A stretch of 64,000 nucleotides of DNA from Anaerolineales bacterium UBA6055 (GTDB lineage: Bacteria; Chloroflexota; Anaerolineae; Aggregatilineales; Phototrophicaceae). Below, in pieces: positions 43,404 through 51,133 of this stretch; the first letter of the stretch is position 1, and every line of letters begins with the position of its first letter. The stretch lies in NCBI GenBank assembly GCA_002428985.1, contig DIYL01000059.1:335197-399196 (forward strand). Reading direction: 5' to 3'. Both the position numbers and the translations under genes were made by a program. A model generated the notes under the pieces. It was not told where the DNA came from and made no database searches. It saw only the letters and a list, made by a program, of their open reading frames with translations.

Positions 43404-46181
43404 ATGAGTGAGACATATAATCCTCAAAATGTAGAACAAAAGTGGCAGAAAAAGTGGGACGAAACCCAATTATATCGTTCCAAAGTAGACTGGGAAAAAC
43501 CCAAGCATTATGCGCTGACGATGTTACCTTACCCATCTGGTGACTTACATATAGGTCACTGGTTTGCAATGACCCCATCTGATGCGCGTGCGCGGTGGAT
43601 GCGGATGCGTGGCTACAACGTCCTTTTCCCGATGGGATTTGATGCGTTTGGGTTGCCAGCAGAACAAGCAGCCATCTCGCGCAATATTCATCCATGGAAG
43701 TGGACGTACAGCAACATCGAGCGGATGCAGAAACAATTGCGTAGTATGGGTGCGATGTTTGATTGGGAGCGCGAAGTCATCGCATGTTTGCCAGAGCACT
43801 ACAAATGGTCACAGTGGTTCTTCAAAAAGATGTATGAAAATGATTTAGCCTATCGTAAAGAAGCGATGGTTAACTGGTCGGAAACCTTGCAGACTGTGTT
43901 GGCAAATGAGCAAGTCATTGATGGTAAAGACGAACGTACCGGACAACCTGTTGTACAAAAATTGCTGGAACAATGGTTCTTCGCAATTACAAACTATGCC
44001 GATGAGTTGTTGGACTTTGAAAAATTGGATTGGCCTGAGCCAATTAAATTGATGCAAACCAACTGGATTGGGCGTAGCGAAGGTGCAAAAGTTACCTTCC
44101 ATACTGCTGAAGGCAATCATCCGATTGAAATCTTCACAACACGTCCAGATACATTGTGGGGTGCGACCTTTATGGTTTTAGCTCCAGAACACCCATTAGT
44201 TGACAAAATCACAACTGACGCACAACGTAAGTTTGTAGATGGCTATATCAAAGCGGCATCGGTTGCAACCGAAATTGAACGTATGTCGGACGACCGCGAA
44301 AAGACAGGTGTCTTCACCGGAGCATACGCGATTAACCCCGTCAATGAAGAGCGTGTTCCGATTTGGATTGCTGATTATGTCATGATTAATTATGGTACAG
44401 GCGCGATTATGGCTGTGCCCGCACATGACCAACGTGACTTTGAATTTGCGAAGAAATATGATTTGGAAATCCGTTTGGTGATCCAGCCTGTTGATGAAGG
44501 CGATGCAACGATGTTGCAAACCGACATGATGCAACAAGCCTACTCTGGCGAAGGCATTATGATTAACAGTGGCAAGATGAAGGGTGGCATTAGCACCAGC
44601 GATAAAGGACGTAAAAATCCGGCGATTAGTCGTGTATTGGATTATTTGGAAGAAAACAATCTGGGTAAAGAAGCGATTAACTATCGTCTGCGCGACTGGT
44701 TGATTAGTCGTCAGCGTTACTGGGGAAGCCCAATCCCAATGTTGTATGAAGAGGATGATATTGTCCCTGTATCGGATAGTAACTTGCCCGTTGAACTACC
44801 AGAAGACGTGGACTTCATGCCGACAGGACGTAGCCCACTGACCTATCACGAGCCATTCTTTAAAGTGAATGATGATGTACGGCGTGAAACCGATACGATG
44901 GATACTTTCATGGAATCGTCATGGTATCAATTGCGCTATTTGTCACCGAATACAAATGATGTGCCCTTTGATGCAGAAGAAGCTGCCTACTGGTTGCCAG
45001 TTGATACTTATACTGGTGGTGCTGAACATGCTGTGATGCACTTGTTGTATACACGCTTCTTCAACAAGACATTGCGTGATATGGGTGTATTTGACGATGC
45101 AAAAAAGATCGCGCAAGAAAAAGGGCGCGATGTTGAAGGCATGTTTGATGAACCGATGTTGCAATTACGCAATCAGGGTCAAGTTTTAGGTGGTGAACGC
45201 GCTGGTGACTTTGTTTTGTGTGAAGGCAAATTCGTTGGCGATAAGATGATTGCGAACAAAGTTGAAGTCGTCGAAATCAATGCTGTGCCAGCAGGCTTTG
45301 CCGGATTGTTTGGCGAAATCATGCATCGTACGGAAAATGTGATCCGCATCAATATGGCAGGTGTCACCCAATTGGTAGAAATCGCAGACGATGCAGAGAT
45401 CATCATCCCCGATATTGACGGTGAAAATAGTATCAATCAGTTAAAGCATCATTTAGAAATTCAACGTATGTCCAAGAGTAAGGGCAATGTCGTCAACCCT
45501 GATGAATTGGTCGAAAAATATGGTGCTGACACAGTCCGTTGTTACTTGATGTTTAACTTCGACTGGCAAAAAGGTGGTCCGTGGAACGAAAACAACATCA
45601 AAGGCCCACAAGGTTGGTTAAATGATGTATGGGATTTGGTGACCGCAGGTGCGCCTGACGGTGCAGGTCAACCTGATGTTGAACGTGATATTGAACGTAA
45701 ATTGCATCAAACGATTGATGTGGTCAATCGCGGTTTGGAAGAATTCAGCTTCAATACATCCATTGCAGAACAGATGAAGTTCAAAAATGCATTGAAATCT
45801 GCTGTGAATGACGGTGCATTGGGTAAAGATGCGTGGAATGCAACTATGAATACCACTGTGCGTTTGTTGGCACCGTTTGCGCCGCATATGGCAGAAGAAT
45901 TGTGGGCAAGTTTGGGTCAAGCGTTTAGTGTTCATACACAACCGTGGCCAGAATATGACCCAGAAAAAGCTAAGGAAGATACCGTCGAACTGGTCGTGAT
46001 GATTAATGGTAAACCACGTGAAACTATCTCTGTACCAGCCGAAATTGAGAAAGAAAAAGCACAAGAGTTGGCATTGGCAAGCGATGCGGTTCAACGTGCT
46101 ACCGGAGGCAAAACACCAAAACGCGTGATTTTCATCCCCGGTCAAAAAGGCTTAGACCCTAAAGTTAACGTGGTGGTCTAA
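43404..46181 (+). CDS. leuS: Leucyl-tRNA synthetase
   Basis: 925 aa, class I aminoacyl-tRNA synthetase that charges tRNA-Leu. The HIGH motif is MLPYPSGDLHIGHWFAMTP near residues 45-63. A CP1 editing domain follows (GRSEGAKVTF, FTTRPDTLWGATFMVLAPEH, and YGTGAIMAVPAHDQRDF, typical of LeuRS). GAEHAVMHLLYTRFF and the KMSKS signature IQRMSKSKGNVVNPDELVEKYGAD (near residues 687-710) complete the core. The anticodon-binding region starts at about MFNFDWQKGGPWNE. About 60 residues beyond the KMSKS-upstream region (TRFFNKTL to GAVPAGFAGLF, e.g. GQVLGGERAGDFVLCEGKF) form a long insert before the zinc-less catalytic end, as in some LeuRS. It seems monocistronic. Confidence 0.96.
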   Translation: MSETYNPQNVEQKWQKKWDETQLYRSKVDWEKPKHYALTMLPYPSGDLHIGHWFAMTPSDARARWMRMRGYNVLFPMGFDAFGLPAEQAAISRNIHPWKWTYSNIERMQKQLRSMGAMFDWEREVIACLPEHYKWSQWFFKKMYENDLAYRKEAMVNWSETLQTVLANEQVIDGKDERTGQPVVQKLLEQWFFAITNYADELLDFEKLDWPEPIKLMQTNWIGRSEGAKVTFHTAEGNHPIEIFTTRPDTLWGATFMVLAPEHPLVDKITTDAQRKFVDGYIKAASVATEIERMSDDREKTGVFTGAYAINPVNEERVPIWIADYVMINYGTGAIMAVPAHDQRDFEFAKKYDLEIRLVIQPVDEGDATMLQTDMMQQAYSGEGIMINSGKMKGGISTSDKGRKNPAISRVLDYLEENNLGKEAINYRLRDWLISRQRYWGSPIPMLYEEDDIVPVSDSNLPVELPEDVDFMPTGRSPLTYHEPFFKVNDDVRRETDTMDTFMESSWYQLRYLSPNTNDVPFDAEEAAYWLPVDTYTGGAEHAVMHLLYTRFFNKTLRDMGVFDDAKKIAQEKGRDVEGMFDEPMLQLRNQGQVLGGERAGDFVLCEGKFVGDKMIANKVEVVEINAVPAGFAGLFGEIMHRTENVIRINMAGVTQLVEIADDAEIIIPDIDGENSINQLKHHLEIQRMSKSKGNVVNPDELVEKYGADTVRCYLMFNFDWQKGGPWNENNIKGPQGWLNDVWDLVTAGAPDGAGQPDVERDIERKLHQTIDVVNRGLEEFSFNTSIAEQMKFKNALKSAVNDGALGKDAWNATMNTTVRLLAPFAPHMAEELWASLGQAFSVHTQPWPEYDPEKAKEDTVELVVMINGKPRETISVPAEIEKEKAQELALASDAVQRATGGKTPKRVIFIPGQKGLDPKVNVVV

Positions 46182-46210
46182 GATTCTGAAAATCATTTGT
46201 AAAAGACTAT

Positions 46211-46232
46211 GGGAAGGTTTGCGAGCCTTCCC
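46211..46232. terminator. Imperfect palindrome after leuS
   Basis: GGGAAGGTTTG then CGAGCCTTCCC; one G-T/mismatch position in an otherwise 10-bp stem. It lies 30 bp after the leuS stop and probably ends its transcript. It is similar in design to 40450-40473. Confidence 0.5.
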
Positions 46233-46332
46233 AGCATAGTGATATTTTCGGACGACACAGGCGTTGTCGACTGGAATTAGATAAATTTTCGAATAAAGAA
46301 GATCATAAATATAAATGGGTAATGCTGTTTGT

Positions 46333-46352
46333 GGACGAGACATGTCTCGTCC
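46333..46352. repeat. Family A palindrome with AT spacer
   Basis: GGACGAGAC, AT, GTCTCGTCC, then CTACGAAAATC. Followed at about 46380-46402 by GGATAACACCCACATTATCC, matching the second hairpin after 16707. A weaker copy (GACGACAC, AG, GCGTTGTC) lies at about 46251-46268. Confidence 0.8.
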
Positions 46353-46459
46353 CTACGAAAATCTCCGTAATAACTCGTAGGGATAACACCCACATTATCC
46401 GAAGATTTCACACAATACCCTGAACTCCATAACCTGAAAATTAGAAATAAGGACTATCC

Positions 46460-47428
46460 ATGCGTGATGTCGTTGTAATTGGTGGCGGTCTAACTGGACT
46501 GGCAGCCTGCTATGAGCTCGAAAAGCGGAATATTCGCTATACCATTATTGAAGTCAAACCACGTTTTGGTGGGAGTATTATCTCGTCAGAAGACAGTGGT
46601 TTTGTGTTGGATGGTGGGACATTCGCTATAAAATCCGATCTTACCCCCTTCCTCGAAAACTTCGGCATGAGCGATGATGATTTATTTGAAATGGGAGACG
46701 GTATTGTCGGGTTCAAGCAAGGTACAGACTCTTTGATTAAAACATTATCGAGTAAGTTGACCAAAGGGCGATTGATGCGGATGGCGGTTAGTTCGATTGG
46801 ACGGCTCGACAACCGCTTCACGATATGTATGGAAAACGGCATTATGTATGACGCGGGTAGTATTATTGTTGCATCACCGGCTCGATTTACAGAGCGCATG
46901 TTTTATACATTTGTACCAGAAATATCGGAACGCTTGCGCGATTATCACTACGATACAATTTTCCGTGTATCGCTCGGGTATCACAAAGATGATGCGCCGG
47001 AGTCACTCGAAGAAATCCGCGATATGTGCTTCCCGTTTGCGTTTATGACCGACCATCCTAGTCGTGTGCCTGACGATGATCATGTTTTGTTGCAGGTCGG
47101 TGTACGCACAAAGCCAACAACGAGTCATGAAGATATTATCAATGAAGTCATTCAGTGTTACGGTCTTGGCGATAATCCACTTGTCAAACGTGTACATTAT
47201 TGGTCAGAAGCCGACCCGCTCTCTTGTTATGATGATGACCACAGAGACAATATGAAAGCAATCCGTGAGGCATTACCAGAAGGGGTCTTCCTCGTGGGCA
47301 GTGATTATAGTGATGCTCCGCCGCAATATAAAGGCGTTGCCAACTTAAGTGAGCGCATCGTTCAAGGACAGTCAGCTGCCCTATCCGCTATGGAGTACCT
47401 GAAAGCGATCCGAAATGCCAACGCTTGA
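46460..47428 (+). CDS. FAD-dependent amine-oxidase/protoporphyrinogen-oxidase-like protein
   Basis: 322 aa. The FAD-binding motif VVVIGGGLTGLAACYELEKR is at residues 4-23, followed by YTIIEVKPRFGGSIIS (E-x-x-x-x-x-G-G, typical of the amine oxidase/PPO fold) and the later GSIIVASPARFTERM. The C-terminal EGVFLVGSDYSDAPPQYKGVANL (FAD-site G-D) closes the cofactor site. At 322 residues it is short for HemY/HemG relatives (450-500 aa), so part of the substrate domain is missing and the substrate is unclear. A truncated PPO or a phytoene-desaturase-like enzyme are possible. The gene's last 14 bases overlap the HD gene. Confidence 0.8.
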   Translation: MRDVVVIGGGLTGLAACYELEKRNIRYTIIEVKPRFGGSIISSEDSGFVLDGGTFAIKSDLTPFLENFGMSDDDLFEMGDGIVGFKQGTDSLIKTLSSKLTKGRLMRMAVSSIGRLDNRFTICMENGIMYDAGSIIVASPARFTERMFYTFVPEISERLRDYHYDTIFRVSLGYHKDDAPESLEEIRDMCFPFAFMTDHPSRVPDDDHVLLQVGVRTKPTTSHEDIINEVIQCYGLGDNPLVKRVHYWSEADPLSCYDDDHRDNMKAIREALPEGVFLVGSDYSDAPPQYKGVANLSERIVQGQSAALSAMEYLKAIRNANA

Positions 47429-47840
47429 GCACGCGATTTCCCTAGCAACACAAGCGCATCAGGGGCAGGTTGATAAAGCAGGGCATCCGTATATTCTGCA
47501 CCCGTTGCGGGTGATGTTTGCGGTTGAAGGTGAGACCGCGCGGATTATTGCCGTTTTACATGATGTGGTTGAAGATAGTGATGTAACCTTCGAGGCATTG
47601 CGTGAGATGGGATATACCGACGAGGTCATCACTGGATTAGCGTGTGTGACACGCCGTGATAATGAAACGTATATGGAATTTGTCGAACGCGCTAAACAAC
47701 ACCCGATTGCCCGACAGGTCAAGTTAGCGGATATTGAAGATAATATGGATATGCGCCGACTCCAAAAGATTCGAGATAAGGATGTAGAACGCTTACGTCG
47801 TTATCGTCAGGCGTGGGCGTATCTGAAAGATGAGTCGTGA
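47415..47840 (+). CDS. HD-domain (p)ppGpp hydrolase-like protein
   Basis: 141 aa. It is only the RelA/SpoT-type HD hydrolase domain, no synthetase: AHQGQVDKAGHPYILHPLRVMF (H at 16 and H at 30), IIAVLHDVVEDSDVTFEAL (HD pair) and the VKLADIEDNMDMRRL metal motif (K-x-A-D-x-x-D-N). It probably cleaves ppGpp or a related nucleotide, like small alarmone hydrolases such as MESH1. A different nucleotide substrate is not excluded. It overlaps the upstream gene by 14 bp and the downstream gene by 1 bp, so the three genes form a tight translationally coupled set. Confidence 0.85.
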   Translation: MPTLEHAISLATQAHQGQVDKAGHPYILHPLRVMFAVEGETARIIAVLHDVVEDSDVTFEALREMGYTDEVITGLACVTRRDNETYMEFVERAKQHPIARQVKLADIEDNMDMRRLQKIRDKDVERLRRYRQAWAYLKDES

Positions 47841-48385
47841 TGCCTGATTTTAATCCGATTTTTAAAGGTCAATTGGTAAGACTCGCCGCCCCGATTGCAA
47901 GTGATGCGACAAAATTTGCTGAGTGGACACAGGACGATGTTTATCTGCGCCTACTAGATGATGATCCTGTAAAGCCAAGGTCTGAAGCGACGTTTGCCAA
48001 CTTTGCCGATGCAATCCCAGATGATAGTTATGGATTTCATCTGCGGACGCTAGCTGATGATACTGTGATTGGTTTTGTCGCGCTGTTTAATATCAAGTGG
48101 AGTAATCAAACCGCAGAGATGGCAATTGGTATTGGGGATCCAGCATATCGTGGTAAAGGATATGGACAGGATGCGCTTAAACTGATCCTGAATTATGCGT
48201 TTAATGAATTAAATCTGCATAGGGTTGGATTAACTGTGATGTCGTATAACACCAAAGCGATCAAAGCGTATGAGCGGGTTGGCTTTGTGCATGAGGGCAC
48301 ACAACGGCAAGCCATTCAGCGGCAGGGTAAACGTTATGATTTGCTGGCTTATGGAATCCTGCGGAGTGAGTTTGTAGTTAAGTAG
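47840..48385 (+). CDS. GNAT-family (RimJ/RimL-like) acetyltransferase
   Basis: The start is placed at ATG 47840 (MPDFNPIFKGQLVRLAAP), whose A is the last base of the preceding TGA stop; the GTG at 47837 is an alternative. 181 residues. The acetyl-CoA binding motif is GIGDPAYRGKGYGQDALKLIL (R-G-x-G-Y-G, near residues 97-117), with NELNLHRVGLTVMSYNTKAIKAYERVGF (N-x-x-x-x-x-x-Y-E-x-x-G-F) following. RimJ/L members acetylate protein N-termini or small amines. It is the third gene of the FAD-HD-GNAT unit; a common physiological role is not obvious. Confidence 0.87.
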   Translation: MPDFNPIFKGQLVRLAAPIASDATKFAEWTQDDVYLRLLDDDPVKPRSEATFANFADAIPDDSYGFHLRTLADDTVIGFVALFNIKWSNQTAEMAIGIGDPAYRGKGYGQDALKLILNYAFNELNLHRVGLTVMSYNTKAIKAYERVGFVHEGTQRQAIQRQGKRYDLLAYGILRSEFVVK

Positions 48386-48430
48386 ATGATCATCTATATT
48401 TGGATTTATAGACCTTACAAATTGAAATCA

Positions 48431-48545
48431 TATCCCCTCCCCAAACCCCTCCCCGACGCATCAAGGAGGGGCTTTTAAGTCTACCCATAAACAGTAGGGG
48501 CAATTTAGAGGGGTATTTCCCCAGTTTCTTTTGACCACTTACTTA
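48431..48545. repeat. Family B dispersed repeat, copy 3
   Basis: Reads ATCCCCTCCCCAAACCCCTC, GACGCATCAAGGAGGGGCTT, AAGTCTACC and ends TTTTGACCACTTACTT. Its arms CCCCTCC/GGAGGGG give a 7-bp stem followed by CTTTT. It lies about 45 bp after the GNAT stop, so it may be the terminator of that operon. The rest of the gap to 48716 holds family C copy 4. Confidence 0.88.
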
Positions 48546-48611
48546 ATATATAAACTCTTATAGATTTTAGTTCAGCAAATGTTTTAAGTTTGCGTCGCAT
48601 CTTCTTCAAGC

Positions 48612-48680
48612 ACAAACCGCCTATGGTTCAAAACAAGCAGGCTACTGGATATTGAAAAACCTGCTAAAGAGGTTCATAGG
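48612..48680. repeat. Family C dispersed repeat, copy 4
   Basis: Reads AAACCGCCTATGGTTCAAAA, then CAAGCAGGCTACTGGATATT, then GAAAAACCTGCTAAAGAGGT. Between convergent genes, as are copies 1 and 2. Confidence 0.75.
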
Positions 48681-48716
48681 CATTTCTCAAACAGGCTTAA
48701 GTAAATTTGATAGAAG

Positions 48717-50000
48717 CTAATCTGTTGGTAGTGTTTTAATCTTAGGGGTTACATGCCATCGACGCGAAATCAATAAGAAAGCACATGCAGTAAACACAGA
48801 TAACGTCAAGCTACTTGAAAACGCAAAAACGATAAACGAGGAGTGGTAGGGTCTCCCAATACTGTATCCTGTACTTAATTGAACTAGGCAAGCAAGTATC
48901 CCTGCTATGATCCAAATAGCACTAGCCATTCTGTCTATGCGCGTCAAAAGAATCGACTGTAATACAATGGGAATTGCAAACCATAGAAATATGACAGTAT
49001 TTGTATCGAGAATAAGTATCTCTTGATCTACTAGTAGATAAAACACACCCACCATAGACCACCCAATAAATGTGCCCCATTGCCAATGCGACAGTATTTG
49101 ACCTGTCAGTTGCTTAATCAACCAGTGTTGTGCAATTCCTAGAATAAGTCCGAAGATCGCATAGCTGAAAAGGACATACCATTCAACCGACCATAAAATC
49201 GGGTACAAAAACGACTCGAAACGTATATTACGCCCAGGCTCAAATGACAAAAGCATACCACCTAATGCTATGAGATTGACTGTTATCCAGAGTATGAAAA
49301 ATGCTACGGGCGAAAGGCTTTCACGATAATGAGGTTTGACTTTATGATACATATCTCGTTTAGGTACAAAACGGAATGAAAGATTTGACATCAGGTACAT
49401 CATAACAAAACCTGTCCCTAGAGCTTGGAAGGCAGTCCCCATGATAAGTGCCATCCTTTGGCTACTTAGCGATTGACCGCCGACAAATATTACAGCAATT
49501 GCAACAACTGTCGATATAATCCCTACCAAGCCGATCAGCCATCCATGCTTTGTAATTCTCATCATAGCTAGCGACTGAAACATTGCCATCGTACCAAACC
49601 AGAGTAGAATTTCGTTGCCAGCCCATATACTCGTACCCCCAATAGATGTACCCAATGGATGATAACCAAGCCCACCAACTGCCATACCTAAAACGGTTGT
49701 TAGTATCCAAAATTTAGGGATAAATCTATAGCGTCGTTGTAACAGCCCTCCATGGATTGATGCTAGAACAGTACCTGCAATTAACCCAATAAACAGCTCT
49801 GTACGCCATATTGTCGTATGACCATATCCACCCCTCATCCAAAAATTCAAATCGCATAACTCTTGGATAAATGGTTTTTCATAAAGAAAGATGAATAACC
49901 ACACAACACCATAAGCACCACCCCATAGTAGTAGAAACGGCACATGGTGCAATCTAGATGTATCATCTTGAGGCATTGCCGACAAAATATGTTGTATCAT
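48717..50000 (-). CDS. Integral membrane protein with about ten helices, unknown
   Basis: 427 aa. About ten hydrophobic helices, starting VPFLLLWGGAYGVVWLFIFLY near residue 21 and ending SLTLSVFTACAFLLISR. No transporter motif or catalytic residue is visible. Charged loops (LTRIDRMAS and KRDMYHKVKPHYRESLS) mark the cytoplasmic side. Such families of large hydrophobic proteins are frequent in Anaerolineae and of unknown role. It appears monocistronic. Confidence 0.7.
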   Translation of the reverse strand: MIQHILSAMPQDDTSRLHHVPFLLLWGGAYGVVWLFIFLYEKPFIQELCDLNFWMRGGYGHTTIWRTELFIGLIAGTVLASIHGGLLQRRYRFIPKFWILTTVLGMAVGGLGYHPLGTSIGGTSIWAGNEILLWFGTMAMFQSLAMMRITKHGWLIGLVGIISTVVAIAVIFVGGQSLSSQRMALIMGTAFQALGTGFVMMYLMSNLSFRFVPKRDMYHKVKPHYRESLSPVAFFILWITVNLIALGGMLLSFEPGRNIRFESFLYPILWSVEWYVLFSYAIFGLILGIAQHWLIKQLTGQILSHWQWGTFIGWSMVGVFYLLVDQEILILDTNTVIFLWFAIPIVLQSILLTRIDRMASAIWIIAGILACLVQLSTGYSIGRPYHSSFIVFAFSSSLTLSVFTACAFLLISRRWHVTPKIKTLPTD

Positions 50001-50145
50001 CGCTGAAAGTTCCTCTTAACCCAACATGACAATAGTATAGGGCATCTTTAAACCCGTTATCGAATCCCATAGGTTAATCGTAGTTTTATTAATTGGATGG
50101 TCTAATTTATGTAACAGGTTTATGAGGAGTTTAATGATTGCTAGC

Positions 50146-50165
50146 GGACAACACAGGTGTTGTCC
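50146..50165. repeat. Family A palindrome, covarying arms
   Basis: GGACAACAC, AG, GTGTTGTCC, then CTACAG. Compared with GGACGAGAC/GTCTCGTCC the arms differ at two positions and both arms change in a matching way, the mark of a maintained stem. Confidence 0.8.
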
Positions 50166-50196
50166 CTACAGTAACGGCGTATCTGTGTAATTTATA

Positions 50197-50218
50197 GGGC
50201 GATGAGATAGCACCGCCC
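50197..50218 (-). terminator. Hairpin after ccdA-like gene
   Basis: GGGCG (50197-50201) pairs with CGCCC (50214-50218), 22 bp beyond the minus-strand stop at 50240. The following transcript is AU-rich (TATAAATTACAC). Short stem, modest confidence. Confidence 0.4.
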
Positions 50219-50239
50219 CTAGTTTTGTGATTATCTGAT

Positions 50240-51049
50240 TTATGCGGTTGTCATTTCGGTGTTTGCATCGTCGCTGATTTCGCGTTGATAGACAAACCAG
50301 CCGACCCCAACCGTCAAGGCTAGTGCAACTGCCCAATAGATCAATTGTGTCGCTTGGTCAAGGTAGAAGTCTGTATTGACCTGTGGCAGGATTTCGGTCA
50401 AGAATCCGAAGATACCAATGGCAATCAACAGAACACCGGATGCGCGAGTGAGTACGTCATGATGTTGGGATAACCAGCCAACGATGCGACGTTGTAATGG
50501 TAGCGCCATCAATGGCAGGACTAGTAGGGGCCAGCCAAAGCCAACTCCGAATGATAAGAAATAGATCAACTCTGTTGCGAGGCTACCACCTTCGGCTGTA
50601 CCGAGTAAGAATGCGGTTGTGATGATGGGACCAGTACAAGGCAAGGTCATCGGGCCGAACAACAAACCGTAGACATAAGCCGTCACATAACGGTTGCTGA
50701 GCATAGGGGCTTGTGCCGTTTGGAGTTTGGCAAATAGATTGCGCCCACTCAATAAGATCAGACCGAAGCCGATCACAAGGATATAGATGGCGGGCAGTAC
50801 CAACGTCAGGATATTGCCGAAGGAGGCTTGGATCAGGAAGAGTGCGCCACCAATCATAACCATCATGGTGAGTACCCCTGCTAAAACAAGGAATCCTAAG
50901 AAAGCCGATCCGCCGAGCGTACGTTTTTCGTTACTGTTGCCTGCGAGGAAGGCAATAAGACCGGGATAAAGTGGCAATAAACACGCATTCGTGAGAATCG
51001 CGAGATTGCCTAAGATAAATTGTTGACTGAGTTCGTTTAGATCTAGCAT
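50240..51049 (-). CDS. ccdA: CcdA-like thiol-disulfide transmembrane protein
   Basis: The start is placed at ATG 51049 (MLDLNELSQQFILGNLAI), with AGGAAAA upstream. About 269 residues. Six membrane helices. The two family Cys are present: LTNACLLPLYPGLIAFLAG (N-x-C) near residue 25, and MTLPCTGPIITTAFLLG (L-P-C-x-G-P) near residue 140. CcdA passes electrons from cytoplasmic thioredoxin across the membrane, to support cytochrome c maturation or extracytoplasmic disulfide reduction. It resembles the short CcdA type rather than the larger DsbD. No cytochrome c maturation genes adjoin it. The 51134 gene on the same strand is a secreted peptidase with no obvious disulfides. Confidence 0.85.
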   Translation of the reverse strand: MLDLNELSQQFILGNLAILTNACLLPLYPGLIAFLAGNSNEKRTLGGSAFLGFLVLAGVLTMMVMIGGALFLIQASFGNILTLVLPAIYILVIGFGLILLSGRNLFAKLQTAQAPMLSNRYVTAYVYGLLFGPMTLPCTGPIITTAFLLGTAEGGSLATELIYFLSFGVGFGWPLLVLPLMALPLQRRIVGWLSQHHDVLTRASGVLLIAIGIFGFLTEILPQVNTDFYLDQATQLIYWAVALALTVGVGWFVYQREISDDANTEMTTA

Positions 51050-51133
51050 ATGTGTTTTCCTAGTTTCTCCAACACCTATTAGCAAAAACCATGGCGATAA
51101 TATCGTTTAAATATTGTGGAAAACTTACCTATG

